Of a DNA stretch of 64,000 nt, positions 44,419 to 54,280 are shown piece after piece. Position 1 is the first letter of the stretch; each line of letters begins with the position of its first letter. The notes beneath the pieces were generated by a model that was given only the letters and a program-made list of their open reading frames with translations, searched no databases and had not been told where the DNA came from. Origin of the DNA: Bacteroidales bacterium UBA5382 (GTDB lineage: Bacteria; Bacteroidota; Bacteroidia; Bacteroidales; Dysgonomonadaceae); the NCBI GenBank assembly GCA_002409745.1, contig DHOU01000010.1:168271-232270 (forward strand), given 5' to 3'. The position numbers were made by a program, and so were the translations under genes.

Positions 44419-44586
44419 TTTCGATCTTTATTGATAAATTCATTCAGTCGGACCGTAAAGGTAAGAAAAAAACCGAACGGAGGCAAAAGCCAACGGCCGA
44501 TCGTTCGCAGTGCACGCGCAACAAATGGTTCGCATGGCGGAAGACAATTATTTATTCATCTGTGGATGAAATAAAAAATTATCATG

Positions 44587-44594
44587 TATATTTG
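44587..44594 (+). promoter_or_regulatory. -7 element for lpxC/fabZ
   Basis: TATATTTG lies 38 bases before the GTG start. The -33 element is weak (CTGTGG about 21 bases upstream). Confidence 0.5.
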
Positions 44595-44632
44595 CAGCAA
44601 AAAGAGTTATAGAGAATAAAAAAATCGATAAA

Positions 44633-46015
44633 GTGAAACAAAGAACGTTAAAAAACAGCTTTACATTAAAAGGTGTAGGGCTGCATACAGGGCTGAATAT
44701 CACCATATCCTTCCATCCGGCCGAAGAAGATCACGGTTACAAGATTAAACGAGTAGATCTTCCCGACCAACCGACGATAGACGCTTTGGCGGAAAATGTC
44801 GTAAATACCCGCAGAGGTACGGTCTTAGGAAAGGGAGATGTCACAATCAGCACCGTTGAACATGCTTTCTCCGCCCTCTATGCATTGGGGATCGATAATT
44901 GCCTGATCGAAGTAAACACATCGGAATTTCCAATTTTGGACGGAAGCGCCATCGAATATGTAAAAGCCATTAAGAATGCGGGAATCGTAGAACAAAAAAA
45001 AGACAAAGACTTCTATATCGTCCGCAAGAAACTCGAGGTTTCCGACCCCGAAACCGGTTCCAAACTAACACTGTTGCCGGACGATAGCTTTTGCATCAAT
45101 TCGTATATCGAATTCGACTCGATGTACATCCCCAACCAATCGGCGATCCTCGACGATATGTCGGAGTACGAAACCGAAATTGCTCCTTCGCGGACATTCG
45201 TTTTTGTGCGGGAGATACAGCAACTGCGTCAGGCCGGTCTTATAAAAGGCGGTAATCTGGACAACGCCATCGTTATTTATGAGCGGAAACTGTCGCAACC
45301 GGAATTAGATGAAATCGCCGACGCTCTTCACGTACAACGACACGACGCCAACGAATTGGGTTACCTCAATCATCGCAAACTGGCTTTCCGGAATGAGCCC
45401 GCCCGTCACAAACTACTCGACATTGTCGGTGACATGGCCCTTATCGGAAAACCGATCCAAGGACGGTTAATCGCTACGCGGCCGGGACACCATATCAACA
45501 ACCAATTAGCCAGGTTAATTCGGAAAGATATAAAACTCAATGAAGTCCAACCGCCTATCTATAATGTAAACGAGGAGCCGCTGATGGACAATAACCGCAT
45601 CCGCGAACTGCTTCCGCATCGATATCCTTTTTTATTGGTCGACAAAATTATCCGTAAAACGGACAAATATATCGTCGGAGTGAAAAACGTGACGACCAAC
45701 GAACCCTTCTTTATGGGGCATTTCCCCCAGGAACCTATTATGCCGGGCGTTCTGCTGGTGGAAGCCATGGCGCAAACGGGAGGGTTACTCGTCCTGTCGC
45801 AACTGGATGAACCGGAACGTTATTCTACGTATTTCCTCAAGATCGACAATGTGAAATTTCGGCATAAAGTAGTACCGGGCGATACAGTCATCTTCCGGGT
45901 TGAACTGACGAGTGACTTACGACGAAATATTTCTTCCATGCGGGGATTGGCATTCATCGGTGAAAAAGTAGTATCCGAAGCCGATTTTACGGCACAGATC
46001 ATTAAAAATAAATAA
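44633..46015 (+). CDS. lpxC/fabZ: Bifunctional UDP-3-O-acyl-GlcNAc deacetylase / 3-hydroxyacyl-ACP dehydratase
   Basis: One polypeptide of 460 residues joins LpxC, the committed step of lipid A synthesis, with FabZ of fatty acid elongation. The LpxC part (1 to about 310) has the zinc ligands in VEHAFSAL and HKLLDIVGD. The FabZ part (about 320-460) has LLPHRYPFLLVD and the catalytic GHFPQEPIMPGVLLVEAMAQ. The fusion is typical of Bacteroidota. The start is GTG at 44633; no ATG fits the LpxC N-terminus. lpxA follows after 23 bases. Confidence 0.97.
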   Translation: MKQRTLKNSFTLKGVGLHTGLNITISFHPAEEDHGYKIKRVDLPDQPTIDALAENVVNTRRGTVLGKGDVTISTVEHAFSALYALGIDNCLIEVNTSEFPILDGSAIEYVKAIKNAGIVEQKKDKDFYIVRKKLEVSDPETGSKLTLLPDDSFCINSYIEFDSMYIPNQSAILDDMSEYETEIAPSRTFVFVREIQQLRQAGLIKGGNLDNAIVIYERKLSQPELDEIADALHVQRHDANELGYLNHRKLAFRNEPARHKLLDIVGDMALIGKPIQGRLIATRPGHHINNQLARLIRKDIKLNEVQPPIYNVNEEPLMDNNRIRELLPHRYPFLLVDKIIRKTDKYIVGVKNVTTNEPFFMGHFPQEPIMPGVLLVEAMAQTGGLLVLSQLDEPERYSTYFLKIDNVKFRHKVVPGDTVIFRVELTSDLRRNISSMRGLAFIGEKVVSEADFTAQIIKNK

Positions 46016-46038
46016 TCCGGCACCCATATTGAGAGATT

Positions 46039-46827
46039 ATGAATACGGTATCAACTTTAGCATTTATACATCCCGAAGCCAAACTCGGCAAGAATATCAT
46101 CGTTGAGCCTTTCGCCTATATCGACGCAAACACCGAAATAGGCGACGGCTCGCGCATCATGACTCAAGCGACCGTGCTGAGCGGCGCTCGAATCGGTAAG
46201 AACTGTACGATATTTCCTCATGCCACAATCGCCGGCATTCCGCAAGACCTGAAGTTTAAAGGAGAAGAAACGGTCGCCATCATCGGCGATAATACGATGA
46301 TCAGGGAATGCGCAACCGTCAACCGGGGAACAGCTTCGAAGGGATTTACCAAAATCGGCAACAACTGCCTCATCATGGCTTATAGTCATGTGGCGCACGA
46401 TTGTGAATTGAGCGACCATGTGATTCTCGGCAATTCAACACAGCTTGCCGGAGAGATTGAAATCGACAGCTATGCCATCCTTAGCGGCGGTACGCTGGTT
46501 CATCAATTTTCAAGAATCGGCGCGCATGCCATGATACAAGGCGGCTCTAAAATACCGAAAGATATTCCCCCGTACATCATGGTGGGACGCGAACCGATTA
46601 CATTCATGGGATTGAATATCGTCGGACTGAGAAGACGGGGATTCAACAGTGAACAGATCAACGGTATACAGGAGATTTACCGCTACCTGTATCAATCGGG
46701 GTACAATACCACCCAAGCTATAGAACGAATCGAAAGAGAATTGCCCTCGACCCCCGAAAGGCAGCACATCCTGGAGTTTGTGCGTTCGTCCATGAGGGGT
46801 ATCGTCAGAGGCAACATGGAAGGGTAA
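46039..46827 (+). CDS. lpxA: UDP-N-acetylglucosamine acyltransferase
   Basis: This enzyme performs the first acylation in lipid A synthesis. The 262-residue protein is a left-handed beta-helix of hexapeptide repeats (IHPEAKLGKNIIVEPFAYID and so on). The catalytic His lies in the AYSHVAHDC region, and GGTLVHQFSRIGAHAMIQGG and the C-terminal helical part are typical. Its neighbour lpxC/fabZ acts on the product, so the operon orders lipid A steps together. The next gene starts four bases after its stop. Confidence 0.97.
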   Translation: MNTVSTLAFIHPEAKLGKNIIVEPFAYIDANTEIGDGSRIMTQATVLSGARIGKNCTIFPHATIAGIPQDLKFKGEETVAIIGDNTMIRECATVNRGTASKGFTKIGNNCLIMAYSHVAHDCELSDHVILGNSTQLAGEIEIDSYAILSGGTLVHQFSRIGAHAMIQGGSKIPKDIPPYIMVGREPITFMGLNIVGLRRRGFNSEQINGIQEIYRYLYQSGYNTTQAIERIERELPSTPERQHILEFVRSSMRGIVRGNMEG

Positions 46828-46830
46828 GTT

Positions 46831-47862
46831 ATGTATCTGTATAATAGAATCTATTTCCCCCCGGAATGGTATCCCCAAAGCGGCATACAACTCACATGGC
46901 CGCATGAAGAAACCGACTGGGCCGATATGCTGGAGGAAGTTACCGAATGCTATGTGGCGCTTTCGAAAGAGATTCTAAAACGGGAAAAACTGCTCGTCGT
47001 CTGTCGCAAGAAAGAGCAAGTCACCCGTTATTTTACAAAAATGGAGCAAAGGCGTCTTATCACGGCGGAGATTGAGAGCAACGATACATGGGCCCGTGAT
47101 CACGGAGGTATTTCGGTGTTTATCCGAAACAACCCGGCCATCCTCGATTTCGAATTCAATGCATGGGGATTGAAGTTCCCCGCAAATTACGATAATCAGA
47201 TCACGCCCAAACTATATTTCAATGGCTTCTTTGATGGAGAAGTATCGCAGTTTAATCACTTCCATTTTATTTTGGAAGGGGGCTCTATCGAGAATGACGG
47301 AAAAGGGACGTTACTCACCACATCAGCCTGTCTGCTGGCGCCCAACCGCAATCAACCGATGACGCAACAGGATATCGAGGTTAAGCTGAAACAGACATTA
47401 GGAATAGAGCGCGTACTATGGCTCCACCACGGCTATCTGGCAGGCGACGATACCGATAACCATATCGATACGCTGGCCCGCTTTTGCAACGAAGAAACGA
47501 TCGCCTACGTACAATGCACGGATGAAACCGATGAGCATTTTGAGGAACTGCAACGCATGGAGGAACAACTCCGTACGTTCACCACATGGCAAGGCAAACC
47601 ATACACATTGGTCCCTTTGCCCATGGCCGATCCGGTATATCACGACGGGCGCAGACTCCCGGCAACGTATGCCAATTTCCTTATCATCAACGGAGCGGTA
47701 TTGATGCCGGCTTATGGAACGCCGGCCGATGACCGGGCGAAACGGCAACTGCAACGCATATTCCCCGAACGGGAAGTCATTGCCATCGATTGCCGCGCCC
47801 TGATTAAACAGCACGGATCGCTGCACTGTATCGCCATGCAGTTTCCCGAGGGATTTCTTTAA
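46831..47862 (+). CDS. aguA: Agmatine deiminase (PPAD family)
   Basis: This enzyme hydrolyses agmatine to N-carbamoylputrescine and ammonia. The 343-residue protein has the guanidino-group-modifying fold: Asp in NDTWARDHGG, GGSIENDGKGTLLTT, His-Asp in LAGDDTDNHIDTLARF, and the nucleophile Cys333 in SLHCIAMQFPEG. Peptidylarginine deiminase of Porphyromonas is a relative, but it is much longer and secreted; this protein has no signal peptide. Pairing with the next gene supports the agmatine role. It may be co-transcribed with lpxA. Confidence 0.9.
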   Translation: MYLYNRIYFPPEWYPQSGIQLTWPHEETDWADMLEEVTECYVALSKEILKREKLLVVCRKKEQVTRYFTKMEQRRLITAEIESNDTWARDHGGISVFIRNNPAILDFEFNAWGLKFPANYDNQITPKLYFNGFFDGEVSQFNHFHFILEGGSIENDGKGTLLTTSACLLAPNRNQPMTQQDIEVKLKQTLGIERVLWLHHGYLAGDDTDNHIDTLARFCNEETIAYVQCTDETDEHFEELQRMEEQLRTFTTWQGKPYTLVPLPMADPVYHDGRRLPATYANFLIINGAVLMPAYGTPADDRAKRQLQRIFPEREVIAIDCRALIKQHGSLHCIAMQFPEGFL

Positions 47863-47879
47863 AACGCGTTCCTCGTCGC

Positions 47880-47920
47880 CTTTCGACATTAGGCGTCCGA
47901 CTTTTGACTTTCGACTTTCA
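47880..47920. repeat. CTTTTGACTTTCGACTTTC-type repeat
   Basis: Words tttcgacatt, gtccgac, ttttgac, tttcgac and tttcaac lie head to tail in the aguA-aguB gap. The same words recur at 59835-59850 and 61255-61300. Confidence 0.55.
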
Positions 47921-47931
47921 ACAGCTACAAA

Positions 47932-48807
47932 ATGAAAATAGGAATAATACAGCAGCACAACACGCTCAATATCGAAGAGAATATTGTTCGGTTACAGAAG
48001 AAGATACGCAGCCTTGCGGCCCAAGGCGCCGACCTGATTGTGATGCAGGAGTTGCACAATGGCCTGTATTTCTGCCAAACGGAAAACGTTTCGGTATTCG
48101 ATCAGGCCGAATCCATCCCCGGCCCGTCTACCGAATCGTTCGGCCGGTTGGCCAAAGAGCTCGGCGTAGTAATTGTGTTATCGCTCTTTGAGAAGCGTGC
48201 CGCCGGACTATATCATAATACAGCGGTGGTGATAGAGAAAGACGGTACCATTGCCGGGAAATACCGCAAAATGCATATCCCCGACGACCCGGCGTATTAC
48301 GAAAAGTTTTATTTCACGCCCGGCGATCTGGGTTTCACGCCGATCAACACATCGGTCGGGCGGCTCGGAGTCCTTATTTGTTGGGACCAGTGGTACCCGG
48401 AAGCCGCTCGGCTGATGACTCTCGCGGGGGCCGAAGTACTCATCTACCCGACCGCCATCGGCTGGGAATCTTCCGACAACGAAAAAGAAAAGAACCGCCA
48501 ACGCCAAGCGTGGATAACGGTGCAACGCGCGCACGCCGTTACGAACGCCATCCCGGTAATCGCCGTCAACCGCGTTGGCTTCGAGCCCGATCCTTCGGGA
48601 CAAACCAATGGCATTACGTTCTGGGGAAATAGCTTTGTGTCCGGCCCACAAGGCGAGTTACTCTATGAGGCTCCCGATGATCAGGAAGCCGACGCAATTA
48701 TCGAGATTGACAAAACCCGCACAGAAAACGTCCGCCGATGGTGGCCTTTCCTCCGCGACCGGCGCATTGACGCTTACGACGACCTGACGAAGCGGTTTAT
48801 CGATTGA
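47932..48807 (+). CDS. aguB: N-carbamoylputrescine amidase
   Basis: This nitrilase-superfamily enzyme releases putrescine, ammonia and carbon dioxide from N-carbamoylputrescine. The catalytic triad is visible: Glu in VMQELHNGLYF, Lys in KYRKMHIPDDP, Cys in VLICWDQWYPE. The length of 291 residues is normal. Placed directly after agmatine deiminase, it completes the agmatine-to-putrescine route. No arginine decarboxylase is seen in the window, so agmatine either comes from elsewhere in the genome or from outside. Confidence 0.93.
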   Translation: MKIGIIQQHNTLNIEENIVRLQKKIRSLAAQGADLIVMQELHNGLYFCQTENVSVFDQAESIPGPSTESFGRLAKELGVVIVLSLFEKRAAGLYHNTAVVIEKDGTIAGKYRKMHIPDDPAYYEKFYFTPGDLGFTPINTSVGRLGVLICWDQWYPEAARLMTLAGAEVLIYPTAIGWESSDNEKEKNRQRQAWITVQRAHAVTNAIPVIAVNRVGFEPDPSGQTNGITFWGNSFVSGPQGELLYEAPDDQEADAIIEIDKTRTENVRRWWPFLRDRRIDAYDDLTKRFID

Positions 48808-48971
48808 GTAAAGATTATTGAAGCAGTAGATTTAGAGAGATTGATGAAGATTGCTTCAATGGCATCCCTATTTCTAGGTATTTTTCATAAGAAAGTCATT
48901 ATTTTTGATGATTGACCGCTATTATTTTATACCTTTACTTTGTATTTTTAAATTAAAGATTAAAATAAAAG

Positions 48972-49478
48972 ATGAAATCAATAGCAATTATTTACGGTTC
49001 AAGTACCGATAACACCCGCGAAGCTGCGGAGTTGATTGCCGATAAACTGGCAGACTATTCCCCAAAATTAATCGATGTAAGCGACGCTACGGTCGAAGAT
49101 TTCGAATCGGCGGACGTGTTGCTTCTTGGCACTTCTACGTGGAGTGTAGGCGAGTTGCAAGACGATTGGGATGTTTTCTCGTCCAAAATCAAAAACCTGA
49201 AGCTGCAAGGCAAAACAATTGCGTTGTTTGGAGTAGGAGATTCGGCCGGATATCCCGACACGTTTGTAGATGCTATCGGAATTCTTTACGATGATTTCGC
49301 CCAAACCGGCGCTCAATTCGTTGGGGAAGTTTCGACCGACGGTTATACTTTCGATGACTCGCAATCGGTGAGAGACGGAAAATTCGTGGGACTTGCCCTC
49401 GATGCCGACAATGAAAGCGATTTGACTGAAAGCCGCATCGATGCTTGGGTAAACGATTTGAAACAGTATCTGGATTAA
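48972..49478 (+). CDS. fldA: Flavodoxin
   Basis: This small FMN electron carrier has 168 residues. The phosphate-binding loop YGSSTDNTREAAE and the FMN-flanking loops LLGTSTWSVGELQDDW and FGVGDSAGYPDTFVDA are clear. The insertion before the last strand marks the long-chain flavodoxin type. It can replace ferredoxin under iron limitation. Its tight pairing (7 bases) with a DUF2023 gene suggests a shared function. Confidence 0.95.
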   Translation: MKSIAIIYGSSTDNTREAAELIADKLADYSPKLIDVSDATVEDFESADVLLLGTSTWSVGELQDDWDVFSSKIKNLKLQGKTIALFGVGDSAGYPDTFVDAIGILYDDFAQTGAQFVGEVSTDGYTFDDSQSVRDGKFVGLALDADNESDLTESRIDAWVNDLKQYLD

Positions 49479-49485
49479 ACCCGGA

Positions 49486-49893
49486 ATGGACGTATTCACG
49501 CATCTGTTGTATGAGCATAAAAAAGGCCTTCGCAACATGGCTTTGTACACCTTTGAGGTATCAAAAAAAGAGGCCATCGAGAAGAAATTAACCAAAATGC
49601 AGGTCGATTATATGTTCATGCCGGTTACCGATCGGAAAATAAATGTCTTCTTCGGAGCAAAGGCTTGCGTCGACGTCATCCGCACGATTGGCCAAAAGCG
49701 CTTATGCGATTATACGTGCGAAGAGGACTTTATTCTGGGCATCATGCTCGGATACGACCGGTTGAAACAATGCGAGAGATATATTGAGGGACTCGCTAAA
49801 AGGGCCGAAAAAAGAAAGAGGCTTCCTTCTGCGCCTCAAAACATTTATAACCGTCCTGTCGATCCCGTCATTTACAAACTAAGTCCTGCCTAA
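49486..49893 (+). CDS. DUF2023-family protein
   Basis: This 135-residue soluble protein begins MDVFTHLLYEHKKGLRNMALYT, recognisable as DUF2023, a family of unknown function found near flavodoxin genes. It shows an alpha/beta pattern with a conserved-looking VDYMFMPVTDRKINVFFG centre and two cysteines in CDYTCEEDF, then a basic tail. It begins seven bases after fldA and ends at a strong terminator, so the two form one unit. A role as flavodoxin partner or regulator is inference. Confidence 0.75.
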   Translation: MDVFTHLLYEHKKGLRNMALYTFEVSKKEAIEKKLTKMQVDYMFMPVTDRKINVFFGAKACVDVIRTIGQKRLCDYTCEEDFILGIMLGYDRLKQCERYIEGLAKRAEKRKRLPSAPQNIYNRPVDPVIYKLSPA

Positions 49894-49964
49894 ACATTTT
49901 TAATCGGGAGGTGCAGAATAGTAAATAAACAGGATTTTTACGGGATTACCGGATATATTTTATA

Positions 49965-50011
49965 CCGACGAAAGGGAGGGTTTACAGCCTCTTCCTTTTC
50001 GCTCGGTTTTT
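49965..50011 (+). terminator. Terminator after fldA-DUF2023
   Basis: CCGACGAAAGGGAGG pairs with CCTCTTCCTTTTCGCTCGG (small bulges) around an 8-base loop, followed by TTTTT. It separates this unit from the TonB operon. Confidence 0.65.
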
Positions 50012-50096
50012 GCCGTCTTATATACTTACCTCAAAAAGATTATGGGATGAAGCTTTATCCGGAAGTTTTACATAAAGAGGACATCCTTTTTTAATA

Positions 50097-52970
50097 ATGA
50101 AAAAAATTTTATCTTCTTGCAAAGCGATATTCCTCATGGGGGGCCTGTTCATGTGTTGTTACGGTGGCAGCGTAAACGCTCAAAATAACGGTTTCAGCAT
50201 TCAGGGAGTAGTCACGGATTCCATTGACGGGAACCCGGTTGAAATGGCGATGGTCATCATCGACGGACTCGATATCTGGGCCGTATCTGACGACCAGGGG
50301 CGATTTTCTTTTGAAAATGTGCCCGAAGGGAATTATACATTTTTATTCCGGTTATTAGGATATAAGGACAAAACCGTCAGACAAACGCTTCGTTCGAATA
50401 TCGACGGATGGAGGGAAAAGCTACAACCCGTAAGCCTTGCCCTGGAACAAGTAACGGTAACGGCTACGCAAGGCAAACTGGGATCATCCTCAAAAATACA
50501 GACGACGGCCATCGAACATATTCAGCCGAAAAGTCTTACCGATATTTTTCAACTCTTACCGGGGCAGATAACCGAAAACCCGACGCTGGCCTCACCGGGA
50601 CAAGTCAAGATGCGGGAGATTTCCGACAATCCCAATAGTGCATTGGGTACGCTGGTGATGGTGGACGGCGCGCCGATGTCGAACGACGCGAATATGCAAA
50701 CCGTCAACACTTCCCGATCCGGGAATTTGTCGACGGCGGCCAACACGGTCGGCCGGGGTGTAGACCTCCGGGAAATCTCAGCCGATAATATCGAAGAGGT
50801 GGAAGTTATCCGGGGAATCCCTTCTTCGGAGTACGGAAACCTTACTTCCGGCGTGGTATTGGTGAAAACGAAAATGGGCGCCCAGCCGTGGAGGGTGAAA
50901 GCCAATATTGATCCGAACACGAAGATAGCCTCCTTATCCAAAGGTTTCCGTTTGCCCAACCGCACCGGGACATTGAATATCTCAACAGATTATGCCCAGG
51001 CGTATAACGATACTCGTTATAAATATCGCGGATATAAACGCTTGACGGGAACCGCCATTTATTCGAACACGTTTATGGAAAACACGAAGCCGTTGGATTT
51101 GAATTTCCGGCTTTCTTATTTCCAAACGGTTGACGAAAATAAAACGGATGCCCAATTAAATAAGCTGGAAGCCATCCGTTCGTCCAACAAAGGAATCCGT
51201 GGAGGCATAAGCGGTAAATGGATGCTGCGCAAGTCATGGATTACGAATTTGGAATATAGCTTATCGGGGGATTACTCCTGGGCGGAAAATTATGTAAAAC
51301 AGGAACAATCGCTTACCACAGGGGTCGTCCCCTATCCCACCTCCTACGTTGACGGAGTGTTTGAAGAAAACTATCTACCGGGAGTATATTACAGTGAATA
51401 CACGACCGATGGGAAGCCGTATAATTTTTTCGCCAAGATAAAAGGGAGCCTGAACCGGCAATTCGGTAATACGGTCAATTCATTGGTAGGAGGATTCGAC
51501 ATGGCCGTCAACGGCAATAATGGAGAGGGCCTTCAATATGATTTGTCTACACCGCCGATGTCTACGCTCGAATCGAGTATCCGCCCCCGGGCACAAAAGG
51601 ATCTGCCGGTATTACATAATTATGCTTTATTCGTCGAAGACAAGCTCATCCAACCCATAGGCAAGACCGTCCTTACCGCCCAAGCCGGCGTTCGGTTTTC
51701 ACAAATTCAGCCGGGTAACTATTCATCGGTAGAACCACGGCTAAACACTTCTTGGGAGATTCTCAATAAGGAAAATAATCACTTGTTCGACCGCCTGAGT
51801 ATCAATTTCGGATACGGTGTCTCCGCCAAAATGCCCACCTTATCTTATATTGCTCCCGATAAAGCGTATTTTGACAATATCAGCGTCAATTATTACGATC
51901 CCGACAATTCGTCGATGGCATTGATTACCACCAAAGTCCTTGACACGACGAACCCGGAACTGAAGCCGGCCCGCAGTACGAAGAACGAGATCGGGCTTTC
52001 TTTCGAGGTTAAAAAAGTATCGGTATCGATCACCGGCTTTTACGAGAAATTGAAAGACGGGCTGACGTATTCATACGCCCCCTATCTCGCCCCTTATCGA
52101 AGATACGCCATCCCCGCAGGAAAAGGTAAACGTCCGGAATTCGACAATGGCGAAGTATATTACTATGAAGGCGAAGACCGTTTACAAGCGGCCTCGGAGA
52201 TGGATACCGCAGTATATACTTATATGACTCCGGCAAATAATCAGACGCTCATAAAGAAGGGGTTGGAATATGTGATACAAATCGGTCAAATCAAATCCAT
52301 CCGAACATCTTTCGTCATTGACGGAGCATGGTTGTTTGAAGAATCCTATAAGACAAGTCCGTCTTACGTCAAAAGATTCTTTTACGATAATATTAAGGGA
52401 AAGGATGATTCGTATATCACCATCATGCCTGCCGGAGAAAAGAAAATCCGCCAACGCCTTAATACGAACATCCGTATGATTACCCATATCCCGGAACTGA
52501 AAATGATTATATCCTTTACGCCCCAGATCATCTGGAATCAACGGGAAAAAGAGCGATGGGAAGATAAAGAGGGAAACTCCCTGGTATATTACTACAATGA
52601 CAACGGAGAGAGAGTATACGATGCCTCGGCTTTTCAGGATATGGAAACAGCCCGGTATGTGGATCCCATAGGATTTATCAGCAAAAACGGACAGGAGTAC
52701 GCTTGGAAACAAGAATACGAAGGGCATTCGAAATATTCCCGCTTCCGCAACACCAATACGTATTCGTATGAATATGTCGAAGAAAGCCTGCCTCCGGCTG
52801 TACAATTCAATCTTCGTCTGACGAAAGAGTTTTCCCGCAAATTAAACATCTCTTTTATGGCGAATAATTTTTTAAAGATGAACCCGTCGCATAAAAGCAA
52901 CCGGACATCGGAATATAAGAGAAGAAATACCGAATTCTATTTCGGTGCAGAGATTCAATATAAATTTTAA
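50097..52970 (+). CDS. TonB-dependent receptor with CarboxypepD_reg domain
   Basis: This outer-membrane receptor of 957 residues has a signal peptide ending GSVNAQ, a CarboxypepD_reg domain (FSIQGVVTDSIDGNPVEMAM), and a plug domain (about 115-270: LTDIFQLLPGQI, VMVDGAPMSND, VEVIRGIPSSEYGNLTSGVVLVKTK). A large beta-barrel ends in the aromatic terminus FGAEIQYKF, which is needed for outer membrane insertion. It opens a four-gene operon (gaps of 27, 14 and 11 bases). The ligand is unknown. The downstream peptidase suggests peptide or protein-derived cargo, while receptors of this class also take metals and siderophores. Confidence 0.92.
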   Translation: MKKILSSCKAIFLMGGLFMCCYGGSVNAQNNGFSIQGVVTDSIDGNPVEMAMVIIDGLDIWAVSDDQGRFSFENVPEGNYTFLFRLLGYKDKTVRQTLRSNIDGWREKLQPVSLALEQVTVTATQGKLGSSSKIQTTAIEHIQPKSLTDIFQLLPGQITENPTLASPGQVKMREISDNPNSALGTLVMVDGAPMSNDANMQTVNTSRSGNLSTAANTVGRGVDLREISADNIEEVEVIRGIPSSEYGNLTSGVVLVKTKMGAQPWRVKANIDPNTKIASLSKGFRLPNRTGTLNISTDYAQAYNDTRYKYRGYKRLTGTAIYSNTFMENTKPLDLNFRLSYFQTVDENKTDAQLNKLEAIRSSNKGIRGGISGKWMLRKSWITNLEYSLSGDYSWAENYVKQEQSLTTGVVPYPTSYVDGVFEENYLPGVYYSEYTTDGKPYNFFAKIKGSLNRQFGNTVNSLVGGFDMAVNGNNGEGLQYDLSTPPMSTLESSIRPRAQKDLPVLHNYALFVEDKLIQPIGKTVLTAQAGVRFSQIQPGNYSSVEPRLNTSWEILNKENNHLFDRLSINFGYGVSAKMPTLSYIAPDKAYFDNISVNYYDPDNSSMALITTKVLDTTNPELKPARSTKNEIGLSFEVKKVSVSITGFYEKLKDGLTYSYAPYLAPYRRYAIPAGKGKRPEFDNGEVYYYEGEDRLQAASEMDTAVYTYMTPANNQTLIKKGLEYVIQIGQIKSIRTSFVIDGAWLFEESYKTSPSYVKRFFYDNIKGKDDSYITIMPAGEKKIRQRLNTNIRMITHIPELKMIISFTPQIIWNQREKERWEDKEGNSLVYYYNDNGERVYDASAFQDMETARYVDPIGFISKNGQEYAWKQEYEGHSKYSRFRNTNTYSYEYVEESLPPAVQFNLRLTKEFSRKLNISFMANNFLKMNPSHKSNRTSEYKRRNTEFYFGAEIQYKF

Positions 52971-52997
52971 AACAATAAATTAGATAGATAATAGAAT

Positions 52998-54266
52998 ATG
53001 AAAAGAATCGTAAGTAATAATCAACAATCAAAAGGAACGGCATTCCGTTACGGATGGCGCGTTCTTCCGCTTATTTTTGCGGCATTCCTATTGCTTTTCT
53101 CTTCCTGCGAAAAGGATGAAGAAGCGGTGAAATATACTGTCAACGTTACTGTTCAATATCCTTCGGGATATTCCGAAAGTAATCTTTCCGATATTGAAGT
53201 GAAAGCTACTAATACCCAAACGGGAACAACGACATCGGCGAAAACCGACGCCAAAGGGGTTGCAACATTTTCGCTTGTGTCAGGGGTTTACTCTTTCAAC
53301 GCCGTATTCGAAACCGAAGAATTCGCATTTAACGGATTAGTAGAAAATACAACGATTGCGGAGGATAAAGCCGTTACCCTTTCACTCCATGCAACTTCTC
53401 TATCCGGAGGATTAGTTTTTAAAGAAATTTACTACTCCGGCACTCTTACTGAAGGAGGAAAATCTTACTTCTCCGACCAGTTCATTGAAATCTATAACAA
53501 CTCCGATGAAGTGATTTATTTGGATAACATTGGTTTTGGCGCATTAGATCCTCTGGCAGCGGGGAAAACACCTTCGGAATGGATCGGTGAGGATGGAAAA
53601 TTACCCGATCCCATGCCTTTAGGTAATTATAGTTTTTATTTTAAAGGTTCCGGTCAAGATCATCCGCTTCAACCACGAACAAGCATCGTTATCGCACAAG
53701 ACGGGATCGATCATAAAACCGACCCGGCAGGTAATCCGAATTCTCCGGTCAATTTGGGAAATGCCGATTGGGAATTGTATGTCGGAAAGATTAATGGAGG
53801 AAAAGATGCCGATGCTGCCGGCGTTCCTAATTTAGAGGTATTATATACCTCTTCTACATCTGCAAATGATGCATTGTATTCGGTATTCGGATCTGCCATG
53901 GTACTCTTCAAGTTTCCTGAAAATATTGACCCCGCAGCCTATGCCGCTGACGCAGCACATCTTTCCACCAAGCCGGGAAGTTCATACAAAACAGAATATT
54001 TGCTGATACCAAAGGAATATATTATTGAGGCGGTCGAATGTATCCATCATGAACCCGACAGACATAATAAGCGACTTTTCACCGAATTGGATGCAGGCTT
54101 TACATTTATCAGCACAGGGTCTTACTCCGGCAAAAGCGTGCGCCGAAAAGCAAAGCAGATCATTGACGGGAAAGTAATCTATAAAGATACGAATAACTCG
54201 ACGGAAGACTTCCTGAAAGATCAAACACCGACTCCGGGAATCCATCCGACAACGGTCGATCAATAA
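52998..54266 (+). CDS. DUF4876-type surface lipoprotein
   Basis: This is a lipoprotein of 422 residues with the lipobox LLLFSSC (Cys37) after an unusually long N-region. The N-terminal part (about 45-130) resembles a transthyretin-like or CarboxypepD_reg beta domain (VTVQYPSGYSE, TDAKGVATFSLVSG). From residue about 135 it matches DUF4876 (GGLVFKEIYYSGT, QFIEIYNNSDEVIYLDNIG), which looks like a lamin-tail-type beta sandwich. It follows the TonB receptor and probably binds the same ligand at the cell surface, like SusD does for SusC. Its function is unknown. Confidence 0.75.
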   Translation: MKRIVSNNQQSKGTAFRYGWRVLPLIFAAFLLLFSSCEKDEEAVKYTVNVTVQYPSGYSESNLSDIEVKATNTQTGTTTSAKTDAKGVATFSLVSGVYSFNAVFETEEFAFNGLVENTTIAEDKAVTLSLHATSLSGGLVFKEIYYSGTLTEGGKSYFSDQFIEIYNNSDEVIYLDNIGFGALDPLAAGKTPSEWIGEDGKLPDPMPLGNYSFYFKGSGQDHPLQPRTSIVIAQDGIDHKTDPAGNPNSPVNLGNADWELYVGKINGGKDADAAGVPNLEVLYTSSTSANDALYSVFGSAMVLFKFPENIDPAAYAADAAHLSTKPGSSYKTEYLLIPKEYIIEAVECIHHEPDRHNKRLFTELDAGFTFISTGSYSGKSVRRKAKQIIDGKVIYKDTNNSTEDFLKDQTPTPGIHPTTVDQ

Positions 54267-54280
54267 AGATAGGATTGTAC

